Assembly: GCA_024760905.1 (NCBI GenBank)
Contig: CM045729.1
Location: forward strand, 53,183,080 to 53,247,079
Source: Plotosus lineatus
Lineage: Eukaryota > Chordata > Actinopteri > Siluriformes > Plotosidae
Direction: 5' to 3'
Length of the DNA stretch: 64,000 nucleotides
The translations under genes and the position numbers were made by a program. The notes under the pieces are model-generated. The model did no database searches, was not told the DNA's origin, and worked only from the letters and a program-made list of their open reading frames with translations. Of the stretch, positions 21,535 through 64,000 are shown piece after piece. Position 1 is the first letter of the stretch, and each line of letters opens with the position of its first letter.

Positions 21535-23654
21535 GGGTACTATATAGGAACTGCATTTGATATTCTGTGAATGGGGGAAATTAGATCTGCCAATCTCTTA
21601 TCATTTGAATGATGTATTAATCTGGAGTAGAGCTTCTGAGATGTTCAGAAGTTAGTACATTAACTAACAATGTAAAGTTATTTGCAAATTATTGGCGGGA
21701 GCAGGTGGCTCCGATAGCATTATTATAGATAAACATTATGTTAATAGCATTGTAAACCTTATTATATTTTGTGATTTATTGAATATTATTGTGGTCAAAT
21801 GTGGAGAAAACACAAAACATGTAACGCAGAAGTCTCATGAACGAGTCCGTTGATGAGGTATTCAGTATGTATGTATTGTTGTGGTGGGTTGGTGGTATAT
21901 GCTGAGTTTTCACAGCAGGATTTTACAGTGCCTTTTTTTTCCTTGTCATGACAAAAAAAATTCTAGAAATGAAATGCAGCTAGAAAAATATTGACATTTT
22001 AAACAGGGCATTAAAAACAAAAAAAACTTTATTTTATTTGTAACCTTTTTAATGTATAGATACAGTGATCTGATCTAATTTTGGTGCTTGGAACAAAACC
22101 AAGTGCTAAATTGCAAATGCTTTAACTTTATAAATGAATGATCTCTCTCTCTCTGTCTGTCTCTGTCTCTCTCTCTCCACCTCTGATCCTTTACTTGCTA
22201 CTTTGGAAGTGTTATTTCTGGTTTATTGGTGCAGTTGTGTATGGATGGCTGTAATTATAATTTTTGTGTATGTGTGTTGGTGGGTGGGGTGGGGGAGGTT
22301 GGTTGCTATGTTAGACATTGATGCTCAGACAGCAGTGACTTGCTTTCTGATTCCCACTTGGTCAGATTTGTGTGTCATTTTAGACCATATTAAACAAAGC
22401 CATGTTTGGGGCTATTTAAATAGTGTTTTACTTTTATTCATAAAATAAATAAGTGATGCATTTTGACTGAGTCATTTTTAAAGTTGATCAGGATTTCATG
22501 AATCACGACCCTACATGCTGAGCGTTATGGATTCTGGCTCTCTGTTCCAGTAAAAGCAAAAAAGGAAAGGTTTCAATTTGCTGACGCTTTGAAGTCTTTC
22601 TTTTAACACTGAATCTGTATAGGGTTGACGCATTTCTGGCAGATTTCTTGTTTTTTTTTTTCCTCCTGTGAATGTATTTTATGGCTTGCTTAAAATTGAG
22701 TTGTGCTCATTAAATGACCTAATGGAAATGTGCATAGATAAATCCATTATACTGTGGTCAGATTTAGGCTTTTTCCGTTTTAGATCATGCAGGTTATTGC
22801 CAGTATTGGTTATATTGACTTTACAATTGCATAAATTTGTGTCCTTTCTCTATAGTTGATGAATCCTCTACTTGAAGATTGTTTTTGGTCAGGTCCTGCC
22901 TGCATCTGGAATATTGTACTCAAATACAGTGCTTTACAGACCTGAACTCAGTCTGCTGTTTGAAGTTCTGTATAATGGTTCATTGTGTTTCTCTGATGCT
23001 TGCAAATAAGACCTCATTGGAAAACTTGTCAAGTGGTTATTGTGTGTTTCAGAATGAAGCCTTGCGTCATTTGGCAGAACGTTATTTACTGGACTACATC
23101 ATGTGTGTTACATGACATTTCTCAGGTTACCCTGTGGTCTGGTCTGAAATATCCTCTGGCTGCTTTTCCAGATTGTTGTGCTCACATACAGCTTTGAGGC
23201 AACGATCTTTTCTTTTTTAAAAAAAAAAAAAAAAAGGCTTCCTCAATTTGTGTTCTTTGAACATGACTACATCATTCATTTTTTTAGAATCAGGAACAGT
23301 TATTTACTTCAGGCTGTAGTGATAACATGGAGAGAGGTGTGTTAATTAGGTAAATAACAAACATTGCCTGTCATTTAGAGGCAGCATTAATGCTGTGTGT
23401 TCATCTATACCTTTTAGAATTAAAATCTGTATCCAGAATCAGTCAGCGTACACCCACTATGACATTACTGTACACGAGCATCCCAAATAACATAGAATGG
23501 GGTATACATAGAGCAGCACATCGACTTCACCCTCTTTCTCCTCAAAATGATCCACGCTGGCGTCCATCTTGGCTGTCTTACAGTTCTTTCTCTATTACCT
23601 GATCTGGTGTGTCTCCAGGGGTATATTCTACCCCCCATTTCTTTCTCTTTCACT

Positions 23655-23655
23655 G

Positions 23656-23722
<67 letters not shown>
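23655..23722. repeat. (CT)n(AC)n microsatellite
   Basis: CT run changing into a long AC run. Confidence 0.95.
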
Positions 23723-23725
<3 letters not shown>

Positions 23726-23789
23726 TTTTGTATTCTCTGCCCCTCTTCTTCCTCTACCTTCCCATTTTTAAGGCACAGAGAGCTAGGCT

Positions 23790-23829
<40 letters not shown>
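23790..23829. repeat. (GT)n microsatellite
   Basis: Pure GT run about 70 bp after the AC tract, so the two can pair as an inverted repeat. Confidence 0.95.
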
Positions 23830-23831
<2 letters not shown>

Positions 23832-25843
23832 AGAGAGGAGCTAATCGTGTTTCTGTTCAGCCTGTGTGTGTCTGTGAGACAGGAGTGCACATTAAGCTCC
23901 TGAATGTACAGAGCTTAAATGCTTTATGGGAACAATCTACAGTAGAGCCAAATGAAGTTAAAGACTAAAGAGGGCTTAATGAAGCTTCGAGCTAAGTAAT
24001 ACACGAGTAAAGAGGAGTGTTTATAATTATATTCTCTCCCCTGTCTGTGCACGCTCAGACCACAACTTTAAATGTGAGCGCGCTTTCTCGTGCTTGCTGT
24101 TTGGTTTGTCTTTTTCGCACTACCTACTAGTATATATATCCCAGAAGCCCTCAACTTTATCTAACTGCCTTGATTGTAAATGACATTTAATTTAAATTCA
24201 GTTCATGTTGTGTGAAGAAGCAATAGAATTATCAGCAAGTTAAAATAACTTGAGTACTTTTGACTTAAAATGGGACTTGACTCTCTGGCCTCTTTTTTTT
24301 TCCCCACCGATGAAGCCTTAGACCTTTGCTTGCATATCATTTCGGGTTTTCCTGACCCTGCTGCTAAAGTGATATTTTCAAACCTATGCTGCTTCCTGAA
24401 TTGGTCGTTTTTGTAAAGCACAAAATTAAGGTTGACAGCATTTTAGAGAACAGTATTTTATTTATTTATTTCTAATCCAAATTTGAACTTCAATTCGAAC
24501 AAGGTATGTTTAAGTCTTTTAAGACTGTTTAAAGGTTAAAGGGCTTAAATGTACTTTGTTGATTTGAAGTTCAAATTCTGCTTAAAATAATACAGAAAAC
24601 CCTACAATTTTAAATGTAAAAACGTTGTAATGAGGTTTTATTAATGTAATTTCTGTAAGACTTTTTAAAGAACATGCTATCATTTTCATGTATTAGATTT
24701 CCTACAAAACAAATGACCATAATCTTACATAGGTGTCAATATCATGCAGGTTTTCTGGCCTTTTAGTTTCTGTTTATATTAGAGCACCGGGGAACTGCAT
24801 TGCTGAAACACTGGCTTCAGTGGTTCTGAATGAGGAATAGGGAAAATTGAAAAAATAATTTTTTTCTTATCTTTTTTAAAATCCAGAACTGGAATATACT
24901 GACCCTCCTTTATTTTACTTTAGAAGAAAAACTCAAATGTGCAGCATCTGCTTAATATATGAGGGCAATACATTAAAGTTTTCCCCTGACCCACTTTTGG
25001 TTTATATTGGAGACTGGAATTGTATATGTATAATAAATCATATCTCTATAGGTGACATGGTAATTTTGCAGATCTGAGCTCTGCAGTTTCTTTTTTACAG
25101 GAGCTGAGGTGAAGTAATGGAGCCAGTTGAATTCAGAGTTGTGTTCAGATTCTTGTGCTTAAGAGGCCACTCACCATGGGAGACGTTTGATGAGACTTGT
25201 GGTCAGGACGCCCCATCATATGATGGTAGTCAAGCACTGGAGTCGTCAATCCCCTTTCTGGGTGACCACCATTTGTATGGCAAGTGCAGGCCACTGTCTT
25301 GCAGGATTGCTGCATAAACTTTCACCAACTATCCCAAAATATAGAGATCAGTATCGTTTCTGTGGAAAACATCATCCATGACCATTTGCACATGTAGAAC
25401 TTGTCTGCATATTGAATCCTTGATTGCTCACACCGTTCCATGAGCAGGAATGAGTCACATGCTCCCAGGCTCATTTGGCCATATGCCACCCCCCAAAACA
25501 AACCAGTAGGACTTATTCAACATATTAATTATACAGAATGAAACATGCGTCCATCACTAAAATCCATTGGAAGAATTATGATTCTTGAGCTTAAAATAAG
25601 GCTTATGTCCAGCTCTCGGTGGGCAAGGTCATGCTCACAGTTGGGACCGGCATGGAGTATTGATGGATTTCCTGGTGAAGCTACCACAATTACTAGGTCA
25701 TTCAACACTTAATTGCTGCTGAAATTGTGGAAGGCCATCAGAGCCAAGAGGTGTGGCATACTGACCAAGGTGTCCACCTCCTGCATGACTGGTTTACAGC
25801 TTGCATGTTGCCCAGAAGGACATGGCACTGTGGTTATGAAGTA

Positions 25844-27111
25844 CAGGGTGACACAAAAAACGGGAACTTTTAACAGTCCAATAAAACAAAGAGTGATGGA
25901 AGAAAAATGTTTTATTCATAGTACTTGAAACCTTAAAGCATGTCATTCAAGAAACAATAATGGAATTTTCTTTTTCTTTTTTTTAATTACTTCCTGTACG
26001 AATGCATTCTTGAAATCTGCTGTTGAGATTGCTCATTAACCACTGCAACATCACAGCTGGGATACTGTGAATTTCATCCTGAATTCTCTGTTTAACTCAT
26101 CCAGAGTTCTTGGTTGAGTTGTGTACACTTTACTCTTGAGAGAGCCCCACAAGAAAAAAAAAATCACAAACGGACAAATCTGGCGATCTGAGAGGCCAGG
26201 GAATGTTACTAAATCTTGAGATCAAGCGGTTACCGAACAATTCTTGCACAACCTCTAATGATTGCCGTGCAGTGTGCGATGTCGTTCCATCCTGTTTAAA
26301 CTAGGTTTCTTGAACGTGTGGAAAATTGTTCAATTCAGATGTAACGAAGGATTGTAGCATCTCCACGTAACGATTCACAGTGACTGAGATCCCCTGTTTA
26401 TTTAAAAAAAAATAAGGTCCGATGATCCCATGTAATGAACTTATCACGCCATACTGTCACCTTACTAGCGGGTAAAGGGCGCTCATGAACTTCATTAGGA
26501 TTTGTGTTTGCCCAGTAACGGTAGTTCTGCTTATTCACGTAACCTGTGAGATGAAAATGGACTTCATCTGACATCCATAACTTGCTTAGAAATTCATTGT
26601 CATTGTTTATGTTTATCATTTGTTGACAGAATTCTAATCGCAGCTGGTAATCGTTTTCCCTCAATTGTTGCACTATCTGCAGCTTGTATGGATGAAATTT
26701 CAAATCTAAAGTAAGAATTCTGCAAACCCTCTCCTGGGACTTTTCAACCGCAGCTGCTTGCTTACGAATTGAACGCCGTGGGCTCCGTAAGACAGACTCG
26801 CATACAACATCAATGTTCTCTGGAGTACGAGCACTTCTTGGTTGTCCTGTTGGTTTCACGTGTTTTGATGAAACAGCACCATGATGTTTTAAGTTGTAAA
26901 AACGTCGGAACTCCCTCTGCGAAGCTGACAAACTATCACCGTTTTTATAAAACATTTTTATGGCTAACACACACTGTTGCCCGTTCCATTGATCCATGGT
27001 TACTAAAATGGCGGAGTGTTTACTTGCTCAATGTCAATATCTTGCATTGCTGCCACTTGCTCATGTCTGTCAATACGCACTTCAGAAATTCCCGTATTTT
27101 GAGTCTCCCTG
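25844..27111 (-). mobile_element. IS630/Tc1-mariner-superfamily transposon inserted in the mariner
   Basis: Inverted ends CAGGGTGACACAAAAAACGGG and CCCGTATTTTGAGTCTCCCTG with TA on both sides (25842-25843, 27112-27113). It lies between two pieces of the mariner transposase, so it is the younger insertion. Confidence 0.88.
25930..26997 (-). pseudogene. Transposase pseudogene of the nested IS630/Tc1-like element
   Basis: The open part, 26997 down to 26398, encodes 199 residues: N-terminal helix-turn-helix region, GQPRSARTPENIDVV linker, RSPRRSIRKQAAAVEKS, KFHPYKLQIVQQL, then the first catalytic block SDEVHFHLTGYVNKQNYRYW and HERPLPASKVTVW. It ends in a frameshift before the second catalytic Asp. 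The rest continues in other frames to about 25930. Inactive. Confidence 0.85.
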
Positions 27112-27240
27112 TACTTCATCAATCCCCTTATTCTCTCGATTTTACACCAGCTAACTTCCACTTCTTTGTAATTATAAAGTTATTTTTTGAAGAGCAAGCA
27201 CTCCCCAGATGATGAAACAATGATTTCCATTAGGCTGTGG

Positions 27241-29075
27241 CTCCTGATACAACTTGCAGACTTCTACAGGTGAGATCTGTAATTTGGCGATTGAGTGATC
27301 GAACTTCGATTTAGAAGCAATAATCAAAATAATCGAGCAATGTTGTCAGCATTACACAGAAATCCTAAAATAAATGATCACTTCCAGTTGCTGCCGCTAT
27401 CGCCCTAACATCTTGCGATTTGTGTTGAATTGGGACACATGGTAGGAAGGATCCTTCAATGTATTAATGGGAGAATTCTTTTTTTCTTTCTTTATAGTAG
27501 GTCAATGTGATGGACAAGTTTATTTATCCAAATTCAAATGCTGGAGCACTGACGTCATCTGCAAAACTCATTCATAAATAATTACAAGCTGCTCCAGTAA
27601 TGACATCCCACCACTGCTGCCTTCTTTGTGTATGCACGAGATCTCATATAAACCAAAATGCCGTTGTGACAAATAGAAGGCGATTGCCGCTTCAGAGCAG
27701 AAAATAAGTGGAAAATCACAATAAATCACAGAATTGCATCTAATATATGGGAATCATTATTAAGTAAGATTTAATTCTTGATATGAGCTGTCATAGGTCC
27801 AGTCAAACAATTATCCTATAGTTTTATCTATTGTTACAGGCCTAGTTTTGAGAGCCAAAGTAAGTTGAAAATGCAATATCGCCAAAAATACATCCTTCAA
27901 AGCATAATCATAAACATGACAGTTTAAGTATACTTGTTGAAGAAAGGGTTCCATGTCCAGATTGTTGTGAAGCAATAAAAAAAATTCACGTATGCTATTC
28001 ATTTTTTTTTTTTAAACCGGTTTTGTGGTTGCTCTCATATAACATATAACAACAAATAATTAAAAAAAACAACAGAAGCATCAAAACAGAAACAGCTTGG
28101 TGAAAATAGAAGACATCTGTTGCTATGAAGACTGTATGAAGATTGCGCTGATTGGATGAGAGACGTATTTGTTTAGTTTATGGATGTTACTAATTTAAGG
28201 ATGTGGACATTCAGGAAAACTGGTTCTGTAACTGCAATTGGTATTTTCTCAGAAGTAACAGTTCCTGATTAGAAACATACACAGTGATGTAATTCGGTAA
28301 AAAAATTTTTTGCTATAATCATCCATTATACTTCATTCGGAAGCACATTCAATTCCCTTTCCAAATATATGGAACATGTGCCAAATTTCCTACTGGATCC
28401 ATATTGTGCTAGAGCGGGTCACGGTTATTTATGCACTCAGAGGTTTTTATATCGAGCAGTTAAGATACGCTTATTATTCCTATTACAGTAGACTCGTTAT
28501 TCAGACTGAAATTTCTACTTAAAATGTAAAGAAGTGGTTGGAAAAGTTTTCATCACGCCTCTGTCCAGAACATTCTAGCAACTAATTTTCTTTGCTCAGT
28601 TTTATGGTATCTTGTTGATTTATTTTTAAGTATTACATCTTCAAGGCTGTCATACTCCTCTTTCTCTAAGCATTTTGTTTTAGTAACCTACTTCTGGGAT
28701 CTAAAGCTAGTGGAGTCAAGGGGGCATGTCCCTGTGGAGAGCAGCTCTGCAGAAGGTACACTAGTAGCTGACCCTCTTTTGTTCCTAGGTTGTTTGGTTG
28801 AGCTGAGGACAGAAGTCGCTGTTTTTGATGTCTTTGTGGTATGTTAAGGTGAGAATAATGACAGACTTCATGTCTCAGGCAAAGCATGTGACCGTTTTTC
28901 ATTTATAGTGCATGATGCACAGTTGATGTGGAGTGTGCTGGTTAGAGAAGAAGGAAATAAGTGGACATGACCTTCAGCAGTCCAAGGGATGGTAATAAAT
29001 TTTGGCTTTATTGATGTACATGAGGTGGCTGAATTGAGCCGCGTTTAGTGTTGCCTAGCATTCATCTGTTTTGAC

Positions 29076-29127
<52 letters not shown>

Positions 29128-30264
29128 GGGGGGGGCATATCCCTGTATTATTTTTGTGGCTCTGGTCCTATGTAATCTTGCACTAACTTGCTGAAATTGC
29201 TGTAGAGCTGTGATGGTGGCTCATTAGAGAGATGCAGTGGCAGCCGAGTAGACCCCGAGGAGAGTACCAGCACTGTGTAGCCTGGAGGATCCTCAAAGCT
29301 ACGGCCAGGCCTCTGTGCCTGAGGGGTCGGTTGAGCCCACAGTTTCAGTGGGACACAGAGGGAGAAATGTGGACATCGAAAGAGGGGAAGAATCTTACAA
29401 AAGCAAGAGAAGGAGAAAATGTATGCCAGTGTTATTTTTGTTCAAATGTCATTTCTAATGTGCTTGTGTTTGAGCAGTGCCAGTGCAGGAAAACTCTATT
29501 GCACCATGCTTCAAGTCTGCTTCCAATATTCATATTTTTAGACTTTCCAGCAATTTCAGTTGGCCTCACAAACCTCAGCCTCATGACAGTCCTAAGTTGT
29601 ATTAAGTTAGGTTTTGTTTCATCAATTACACAGTGTTACACATTGTCCTCTCCTCAGTGGTTTACCACATCCTTGAATCTCACCATTTACTACAATTCCT
29701 GTGCCATTTTTTTTTTCTGGTCCCTAGTGTCTGGTATTATGAATTGATTCTTATGCGTGTATTAGTGTTTTTGTAGTGAAGATATACCATGTGATAAGTA
29801 CAGCTGCGTTTTTTACAAGTTATGGTTGAGTAATGCACACAGATCTCTTGGGACCACTTCCTCTGTTAGGTGTTTGGGGCAGTCAAGCCGTGCCTGTGCT
29901 TCCAGCCCTTATGAGGTGTCAGCGTATACAATGTTTTTCAGAATTATTGGCACCTTTCATGAGCATGCATCAAATAAATACAATAAGCCTTTCATTATTA
30001 AAAAAAAAAAAAAACTCAACATGGTTGACATCCCCAGGAATTATTTTAAATAAAAGCAGACAAATTGTATTTCTTGAAAAAAGGTTCAATTTTCTTAGAA
30101 GGAAAAGGGAGCCTTCTGTTGAATTTAACCATACAATACAATACAATACTCTTTGTCAGTAGTGCTATATGAGGGGCACACATGTAAAATCCCTTGTCTT
30201 TAATTTGGGGGAGATGGGACATCAAAAATTTTGAACACAGAGACTGATTTATGTTGACTAGCAC
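27241..30264. other. tlk1 intron 1, no supported gene
   Basis: Contains a (GT)n run at 29079-29124 and a 171-codon ORF at 29232-29747 starting MQWQPSRPRGEYQ, without recognisable domain or splice context. The GC-rich start of that ORF (29220-29420) stands out from the AT-rich intron. Confidence 0.5.
29079..29124. repeat. (GT)n microsatellite
   Basis: Pure GT run followed by a G run. Confidence 0.95.
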
Positions 30265-30644
30265 TTTTAGTTCTTTTTCTTTTCCTTTCGGCTGTGACCT
30301 TTCAGGGTCGCCACAGCGAATCATCTGCCTCCATCCTCATGGAAGTCATATTAATGATTCGCATATTCAATTTGACGTAGGTTTTCACGTCGGATGCCCT
30401 TCCTGACACAACACTTAGCAAGGGACACAAACGCGCTGACGGCTTTGCAGCTACTCTTGATGAAAGTCAGTAATGGTTCTTTTACATGCCTCTCACCATA
30501 GACAGTGATAGACATGGCCAGCCATTGATAACCCAGGTAGATGCACTGGAGGGGGACAGTGGCAACCTTGTGGAGAATGGGACTCGAACCCCCAACCCTA
30601 AGATCAGCGATCCAGCACCTTTACCACCAGGCTACCACTGTCCA
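30265..30644 (-). mobile_element. SINE-A, full length
   Basis: Minus strand: tRNA-like head with GGGGGTTCGAGTCCC near 30590, the standard body, the LINE-like tail AAGGGCATCCGACGTG, and an end matching the RTE LINE 3' terminus. Flanks GTTGACTAGCAC (30253-30264) and GTTGACTAACAC (30645-30656) are the TSD. An extra ~40 bp (near 30325-30365) sits between the two LINE-derived pieces. Confidence 0.85.
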
Positions 30645-31438
30645 GTTGACTAACACTAGTTATGTTTATGAAAACTACTAATTTTAAATATTTGAATAAT
30701 ATACTTTTTTGAAGCAGCATAGTGGACGATGAAGGGGGTGGAAAAAGAGCCTCATGCTCCGGTAAAGAACACACCCAAGCTGATTTTTGTGGTTTTTAGA
30801 TTTCAAAATCAACAGTTCAAGTCCATTCTATCAAGAAAATGTTTAAAAGTATTACATGGAGGAAAACTGTCAAAAGGCAGCATCTGAAGAAACACTTCTA
30901 TAGTATGTGTCTTAAGGCCACATGAGAGATGGTCTATGGGCATTGTTTCTTATTGAAAGAAGAGACCGAAATGAAACCTTTTAGTCAGTGTTCAATAAGG
31001 AGAGGATCACTGATACATTGGTGGTGCTTCCATTGAATTCAGTCTAATACAACCTCCCAGAAAGAGTTAAAGAAACTGAAAACTGTGTTTTGCATGTCTC
31101 AGCTCAGTTTGCACAGTTGAACAGCAGTAAAAAATCCTGTGGCCTGAACCCAAGCGTGACATCCACATGTACACACCTAAATACCTAAATAAAAGAGCTT
31201 TAAAATGCTTTGCATGAAGTCCCCTCTCTGTGTCTCAATCTTATTTCAACATTACATTAAGGGATGAGGAGCTGTCGTTTTCTTCAGGTTCTGTGTCACA
31301 AAATATTAGTTTGTAAGGGTTACGATCATTTTAAAATGTGATAGTGTATTGTACACAAAAAATCACCACAAACTTTTTTTAATTTTAAATCTAGCTATGT
31401 AATATCCCTGTATTTGAGCTCCATGTGTAACATATTGC

Positions 31439-31446
31439 ATGTGCTG
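31439..31446 (+). repeat. 8-bp TSD of hAT-2 copy 1
   Basis: ATGTGCTG, repeated exactly at 32559-32566. Confidence 0.88.
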
Positions 31447-32558
31447 TAGGGATGTCATTGACTATCGGAATATCGCCGATATAATTATGTCGATCGATAA
31501 TTGATACCTATAAAAGGGGTATCGATACTTCTAACGTTATAACTTCCTGTGTTCATGACAGCGTCTGTAGTAAATGCCATTTCAATGACACCCCGAGTAA
31601 ATGGTACGTCCCGCCTCGCTGTATGGTAAATGGTACGTCCCGCCTCGCTGTATGGTAAATGGTACGTCCCGCCTCTCTGTATGGTAAATGGTACGTCCCT
31701 GCTTCTAGTGTGCCGTCAGAGCGCATGTTTTCAACAGCACGGAACATTTTGAACAAGAAGAGACGCTTATCACCGGATAATGCAGATATGTGCATCTTCT
31801 GAATCTATGCATCTATTTTTGATTCCACGTCACTGTGATACGCAGCAGAGAGCCAATCCTTTATGTACTCCACTGTGTGGGCGGGTCCGATAGCTTCAAA
31901 CTCCAATTTTATTGGATTATAACAACAGCCACAGACTGCGCGTGTTGTTTGAGTAAAGAGATAAATTTCCCTCGTTTTGATCGGCTCATTTCCACGAAGC
32001 CAAGCACAGCTGGCAAACAAACACAAATGGACGGACATGGAAAAACTTCAACCCGCAGAGCAGCTGATTGCCTTCCTGTCACATAAACACTGCAGCGTGT
32101 GAATTCAATAAAATTAGAGCTTCAAGGTATCCGACCTGCCCACACAGAAAGGATTGGCTCTCCACCTTCAATGCACAGTGACGTGGCATTGAAAATAGAT
32201 GAATAAATTTGCTCTGAGCAGTTAGAAAGTGAAACTGCACCATCCTCTGCTTGGCCTTTTAAGATGCTGGCGCTGTCAGCAGCGCGAACAACCGTCGTAC
32301 GCAACACTTGCACTGCACTGCCATGAATCATGCTTCACCACTTTTGTGGTCGTCAAGTCGATCAGATGAAACTTGAATAGATCATAAGTCGACGACTCAC
32401 TGTATTCAATGCATTATAAAAACTACTGTAATATATCTTAGTCTGTTCTATTTAATGCATTTATGAAACAGTACAGCAATATTCCAATCTATCGATGCAT
32501 CGGAAATTTTTTTTATCAATATATCGATACCAATAATAGGTTTTCAATGACACCCCTA
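31447..32558 (+). mobile_element. hAT-type element 'hAT-2', copy 1 (1112 bp)
   Basis: TAGGGATGTCATTGA at the left and TCAATGACACCCCTA at the right, with exact 8-bp TSD as expected for hAT. Inside are an ATCGATA-rich subterminal zone, a 29-bp minisatellite (GTAAATGGTACGTCCCGCCT plus nine bases) at about 31600-31697, and a transposase C-terminal relic. From about 31805 a MITE-4-related block follows, including that MITE's terminus GACGACTCACTG at 32391-32402. Confidence 0.88.
31707..31800 (+). pseudogene. hAT transposase C-terminal relic in hAT-2
   Basis: Reads VPSERMFSTARNILNKKRRL then SPDNADMCIF and stops. This is the hAT dimerisation (hATC) motif with its PSER..FS-A-NI core. A second copy with the same content is at 39935-40028. 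Confidence 0.85.
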
Positions 32559-32684
32559 ATGTGCTGTATCTTCAATTATAATATTTTTTTAAGATGCATA
32601 CATAAAATGTTTGTGTGTCCTTTTGGGGTGTGGGTGTATAAGTAGCCTAGGGAATTTGGAAACAGGAGGTGGTTGTGTACTTCC

Positions 32685-32687
<3 letters not shown>

Positions 32688-32739
<52 letters not shown>
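32688..32739. repeat. (TG)n microsatellite
   Basis: Pure TG run. Confidence 0.95.
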
Positions 32740-32740
<1 letters not shown>

Positions 32741-33152
32741 CATGCACGTATCCTCTATATCTTTTTGACAAAAATGTGTTAATATATCTATATGTGCAAC
32801 AATGAACTGTTCTAGTGCAACAGTGTAGGAAAATTTGGCCTGTGCAACAGACTGCTTCCAGCAGACATATTTTTAGTCTTGTGGGCAAAAATGCCAACAA
32901 ACACATTTCGGAAATCCAGGAAGTCTGCATCCTTGTAGTAGATAGTTGGCCGTCCATGATAGAACACCTTGTATTCTTTTAAATGAATGCTTTAGAAATG
33001 ATTTAAGACTTTGCTTTGTAAAAGAAGTTAATGTTGCTCCTGGTAATTGGTGACTTTTTATTGTTCAGTTCTATGAAGCCTGTGCTTTATACTCTGTCAG
33101 CCAGTAAAGTTTTGCACATGAGTGAAGCTCATTGAGACACATGTTTACACAG

Positions 33153-63873
<30,721 letters not shown>

Positions 63874-64000
63874 TGAACTGTCACTGCTCAGAAAAGGATG
63901 TTTATGGTAAAATAAATAGCTCAAACTTTTACACCATGCTCAATGGATAATTTACAAAGTTGTTTGTTTATTAATAGTACAATAATTGGTGTGTTTTAGC

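Larger units (their letters stand above)
21540..25080. other. tlk1 intron 1, middle part
   Basis: Apart from CT/AC and GT microsatellites I see no gene or element ends. Short ORFs here are low-complexity translations. Confidence 0.5.
25085..27240 (+). mobile_element. mariner-type transposon remnant, split by another element
   Basis: The + strand begins MEPVEFRVVFRFLCLRGHSP and continues FDET/DAPSYD and KHWSRQ, the N-terminus of a mariner transposase. IRAKRCGILTK near 25738-25775 and, after the nested element, SPYSLDFTPANFHFF (27124-27170) are its catalytic-domain parts. Frameshifts and stops throughout. The element at 25844-27111 sits inside it. Confidence 0.8.

Noticed and set aside
23465..23968. 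Overlapping ORFs rich in His-Thr or Val-Cys repeats
   Set aside because: Translations of (AC)n/(GT)n microsatellites. The same explains ORFs at 32589-32957, 33071-33400, 48040-48270, 55466-55793, 56297-56930, 59221-59486 and 60430-60813.

Overview
This is a 64 kb piece of vertebrate, almost certainly teleost fish, nuclear DNA. It has short exons with GT-AG introns, dense (AC)n microsatellites, and many fish-type mobile elements (Tc1, mariner, hAT, Tigger/pogo MITEs, RTE-type LINEs including a Rex3-like one, and tRNA-derived SINEs). The species cannot be named from the sequence. There are no prokaryotic genes, operons or CRISPR arrays.

Two protein-coding genes are supported, both on the + strand, head to tail. 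Four 3' exons of mettl8 (4793-11526) encode the C-terminal half of a METTL2/8-type tRNA m3C methyltransferase and end at TGA 11524-11526, with AATAAA at 11748. About 6.4 kb downstream begins tlk1 (tousled-like kinase 1). It has a first exon at 18185 in a CpG-rich region and 19 further exons from 33153 to 63828. The gene runs off the right edge inside the kinase C-lobe. All intron phases were checked and give one 635-codon frame from the MDEL start to the window edge. Conserved METTL8-TLK1 order, as in human, supports both calls.

The most interesting gene-level signal is tlk1 exon 1. The vertebrate N-terminal extension is recognisable but broken by a frameshift and an in-frame TAG. A consensus GTAAGT donor lies exactly at the frameshift. 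Splicing there joins MSVQS in frame to AMDEL and skips both lesions. A 39-nt in-frame microexon at 45080-45118 is a second candidate novelty.

By region: 1-4.7 kb is mettl8 intron with a hAT/Tigger-like MITE, a Tc1 remnant and an internally deleted RTE LINE with a perfect 11-bp target-site duplication (TSD). 4.8-11.8 kb holds the mettl8 exons with nested Tigger-like MITEs. 11.8-17.9 kb is intergenic, with a degraded MITE, a 5S-rRNA-derived fragment and three SINE insertions, one of them chimeric and one nested. 18.2-33.1 kb is tlk1 intron 1, including an IS630/Tc1-like element inserted into a mariner. 31.4-41.1 kb has hAT elements with exact 8-bp TSDs, one carrying a SINE and a second hAT. 47.4-54.4 kb is the dense exon cluster (NLS, coiled coils, kinase N-lobe). 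54.4-63.2 kb is one 8.8-kb intron between kinase exons, filled with Tigger-like MITEs (several with remnants of a CENP-B/Tigger helix-turn-helix), a large imperfect hairpin and a Tc1 copy split by a SINE. Most long ORFs outside the listed exons are transposon relics or microsatellite translations.
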